Source: Flavobacteriales bacterium UBA1958
GTDB taxonomy: Bacteria; Bacteroidota; Bacteroidia; Flavobacteriales_D; Sanyastnellaceae
DNA length: 14,558 bases
Assembly: GCA_002336675.1 (NCBI GenBank)
Contig: DDEI01000063.1
Coordinates: forward strand, 1-14,558
Reading direction: 5' to 3'
Position numbers and translations under genes: made by a program. Of the stretch, positions 12,950-14,558 are shown piece after piece (position 1 is the first letter of the stretch; every line of letters begins with the position of its first letter). A model generated the notes under the pieces. That model saw nothing but the letters and a program-made list of their open reading frames with translations, was not told the origin of the DNA and made no database searches.

Positions 12950-14558
12950 ATGAGCACACAGATGGTAAAAAAACTGGTTTTTTTCAGCGTTGCACTACTG
13001 GCTTTGGCCGGCTGCCGCTATACCCCTTTTCTAAAATATTACAACTTAGATAAAGATACAGACTTGCCTAAGTTCAATAAGTACAGCCACCTTTCTGGTG
13101 GGAATAACAGCATGCGTTCAGCGTATGATGTAACTCAGTATAACTGGGACGTGGCAGTTTTTCCTGAGAAAAAAGAAATCTCAGGCAGCATGGAGATTTG
13201 GATGGATATAGTTCAAAACCAAGATACACTGCTCTTCGATTTAAGCAATCATCTGAAACTAGATTCTGTAAAATGCAGGGAACAGGTCATATATAAAAGA
13301 AAGAGAGATTTAGTTTACATCATATTTCCAAAAGAACAGGAGGCTGGTGAATCCATAGAAATTACATTTTACTACCACGGAAAACCACCTAATATATTGG
13401 GAGAAGGACCTATCGTGTGGAAAGAAGATAGCTATGGAACCCCATGGTTCTCTACCCAAACAGAGGGCTTAGGAGTAGGGTCTTTATTTCCGTGTAAAGA
13501 TTTACTGATAGACGAACCAGAAAAATGCAGCATCCGTTTAGATGTGCCTGAAGGGCTAAAGGCTGCGTGCAATGGAGTATTGCAACGCACTGAAACCAAT
13601 AAAGGAAGAACGGTAACCGAGTGGCTGGTTTCCAATTCTATCAATGTCTATAACATCTCGTTTAACGCAGGAGACTTCGTGAAATTTCAGCTTCCTTATA
13701 CGGATATCAATGGAGTAACACACGAGTTAGAATTTCATGTGCTTAGAGAAAATGAAGAAGCCGCTAGAAAATTTTATGCCCAGACTCCTAAAGTAATGCG
13801 TGCTTCTGAAGAACTTTTTGGGGAGTATCCGTGGTGGAATGACGGATTGAAATTCGTGGAGTCTACGTTCAGCGCTATGGAGCACCAGGGGTGCATAGCC
13901 ATGGGGAGTGATTATGAAATAGACTGGGAAGATCTGAACACCACTCTGGTGCACGAAATAGCCCATGAATGGTGGGGAAATAGTATCACGGCCTCTGATT
14001 ATTCCGACATATGGCTTCATGAAGGGTTGGCTACTTATGGAGAAAGCTTGGTAGCAGAAAAGCTGTATGGATATGATAACTACCTAAAATACTGCCGTAA
14101 CCAGCAGTATTGGGGGATCTATAACAAACGACCAATACAGAAAGTGCCTAATGTTCGCTACACCAGCTGGGCCGCACATGCAGACGGAGATATTTATAAT
14201 AAAGGAGCTATGCTTATGCATACCCTGAGAACTCAAATGGAGAATGATGAGTTATTTTTGCGTATTCTTAAGGATATGCAGGTGAAGTTTAGAGATACTA
14301 CTATTTCTTCTGCAGAGTTTGAGGCATACTTCATAGAAAAATGCGGGTGCAATTTACAAGCTATTTTTGACAGAATGCTCCGTGTAGCTGAAGCTCCAGA
14401 ACTCGCGTGCAGCTTGTTTATTAGTGAAGACAAAAGCACTGCAGAATTAAAATACAAGTGGGCTGAGGGAACGCCAGCCGACTATCCCATGAAAATTAAA
14501 TTTATAGCGGGAGAGGAAGAGTTCTTCATAGAACCTAAAAGGGATGCCCAGTCTATTG
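12950..14558 (+). CDS. M1-family zinc aminopeptidase, lipoprotein (3' end outside window)
   Basis: The first 536 residues are in the window and the frame runs off the end. The protein is a zinc metallopeptidase of the gluzincin M1 family, which removes N-terminal residues from peptides. A lipoprotein signal ends in LAGC (Cys22), predicting anchoring in the cell envelope. An N-terminal beta domain (about 45-230) is followed by the thermolysin-like catalytic domain. Numbered from ATG 12950, the zinc site is HEIAH (His335, Glu336, His339) with Glu358, 18 residues later, in WLHEG. SAMEHQG (Glu311) replaces the usual GAMEN exopeptidase motif, and DIYNKGAML gives the likely transition-state Tyr416. 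ATG at 12962 is an equally good start and would give a more compact signal peptide. It lies 23 bases after the deiminase stop with no terminator between, so the two are likely co-transcribed. Substrate preference is not readable from sequence. Confidence 0.93.
   Translation, partial: MSTQMVKKLVFFSVALLALAGCRYTPFLKYYNLDKDTDLPKFNKYSHLSGGNNSMRSAYDVTQYNWDVAVFPEKKEISGSMEIWMDIVQNQDTLLFDLSNHLKLDSVKCREQVIYKRKRDLVYIIFPKEQEAGESIEITFYYHGKPPNILGEGPIVWKEDSYGTPWFSTQTEGLGVGSLFPCKDLLIDEPEKCSIRLDVPEGLKAACNGVLQRTETNKGRTVTEWLVSNSINVYNISFNAGDFVKFQLPYTDINGVTHELEFHVLRENEEAARKFYAQTPKVMRASEELFGEYPWWNDGLKFVESTFSAMEHQGCIAMGSDYEIDWEDLNTTLVHEIAHEWWGNSITASDYSDIWLHEGLATYGESLVAEKLYGYDNYLKYCRNQQYWGIYNKRPIQKVPNVRYTSWAAHADGDIYNKGAMLMHTLRTQMENDELFLRILKDMQVKFRDTTISSAEFEAYFIEKCGCNLQAIFDRMLRVAEAPELACSLFISEDKSTAELKYKWAEGTPADYPMKIKFIAGEEEFFIEPKRDAQSI

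Noticed and set aside
13432..14457. Several minus-strand frames opposite the M1 peptidase gene
   Set aside because: They are antisense to a frame with intact catalytic motifs and have no recognisable products.

Overview
The window looks like chromosomal DNA of a member of the Bacteroidota, most likely a marine or freshwater Flavobacteriales (Cryomorphaceae/Crocinitomicaceae-like). The signs are: a type IX secretion (T9SS) C-terminal sorting domain, exported proteins that place a Gln right after the signal peptide, a secreted collagen-like protein with the Bacteroidota-type N-terminal domain, AT-rich DNA, weak Shine-Dalgarno sequences and a TAnnTTTG-like promoter element. I see no mobile element, CRISPR array, tRNA or rRNA.

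Layout: bases 1-1062 are the 3' end of an RND efflux permease gene, which overlaps sufS (cysteine desulfurase, to 2291) on the + strand. A convergent minus-strand block follows: a small four-cysteine lipoprotein (2364-2702), then a 1.1-kb frame with no start codon (2942-4072) encoding tandem repeats, a MopE-type calcium-binding motif and a DUF1566/Lcl-type domain, then a collagen-like secreted protein (4060-5661). The startless frame lies directly behind the collagen-like gene, overlaps it by 13 bases and is shifted by -1. It is either the broken 3' half of that gene or a gene that lost its 5' end. A 371-base divergent spacer leads to rnr (RNase R, 6033-8177), an 80-residue protein resembling a free-standing T9SS sorting domain (8308-8550), a lipoprotein oligopeptidase B (8751-10916) with a strong terminator, a secreted PPAD-like guanidino-group deiminase with an Ig-like domain and T9SS sorting domain (11112-12926), and, 23 bases on, an M1-family lipoprotein aminopeptidase cut by the window end (12950-14558).

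Most biology here is ordinary. The most interesting idea is that the last three large genes encode exported enzymes that could act in series on peptides: an Arg/Lys-specific endopeptidase that creates C-terminal Arg, a relative of Porphyromonas PPAD that could citrullinate it, and an aminopeptidase. This would parallel the gingipain-PPAD pair of P. gingivalis in a probably non-pathogenic organism. The linkage is inferred; the family assignments rest on visible motifs.
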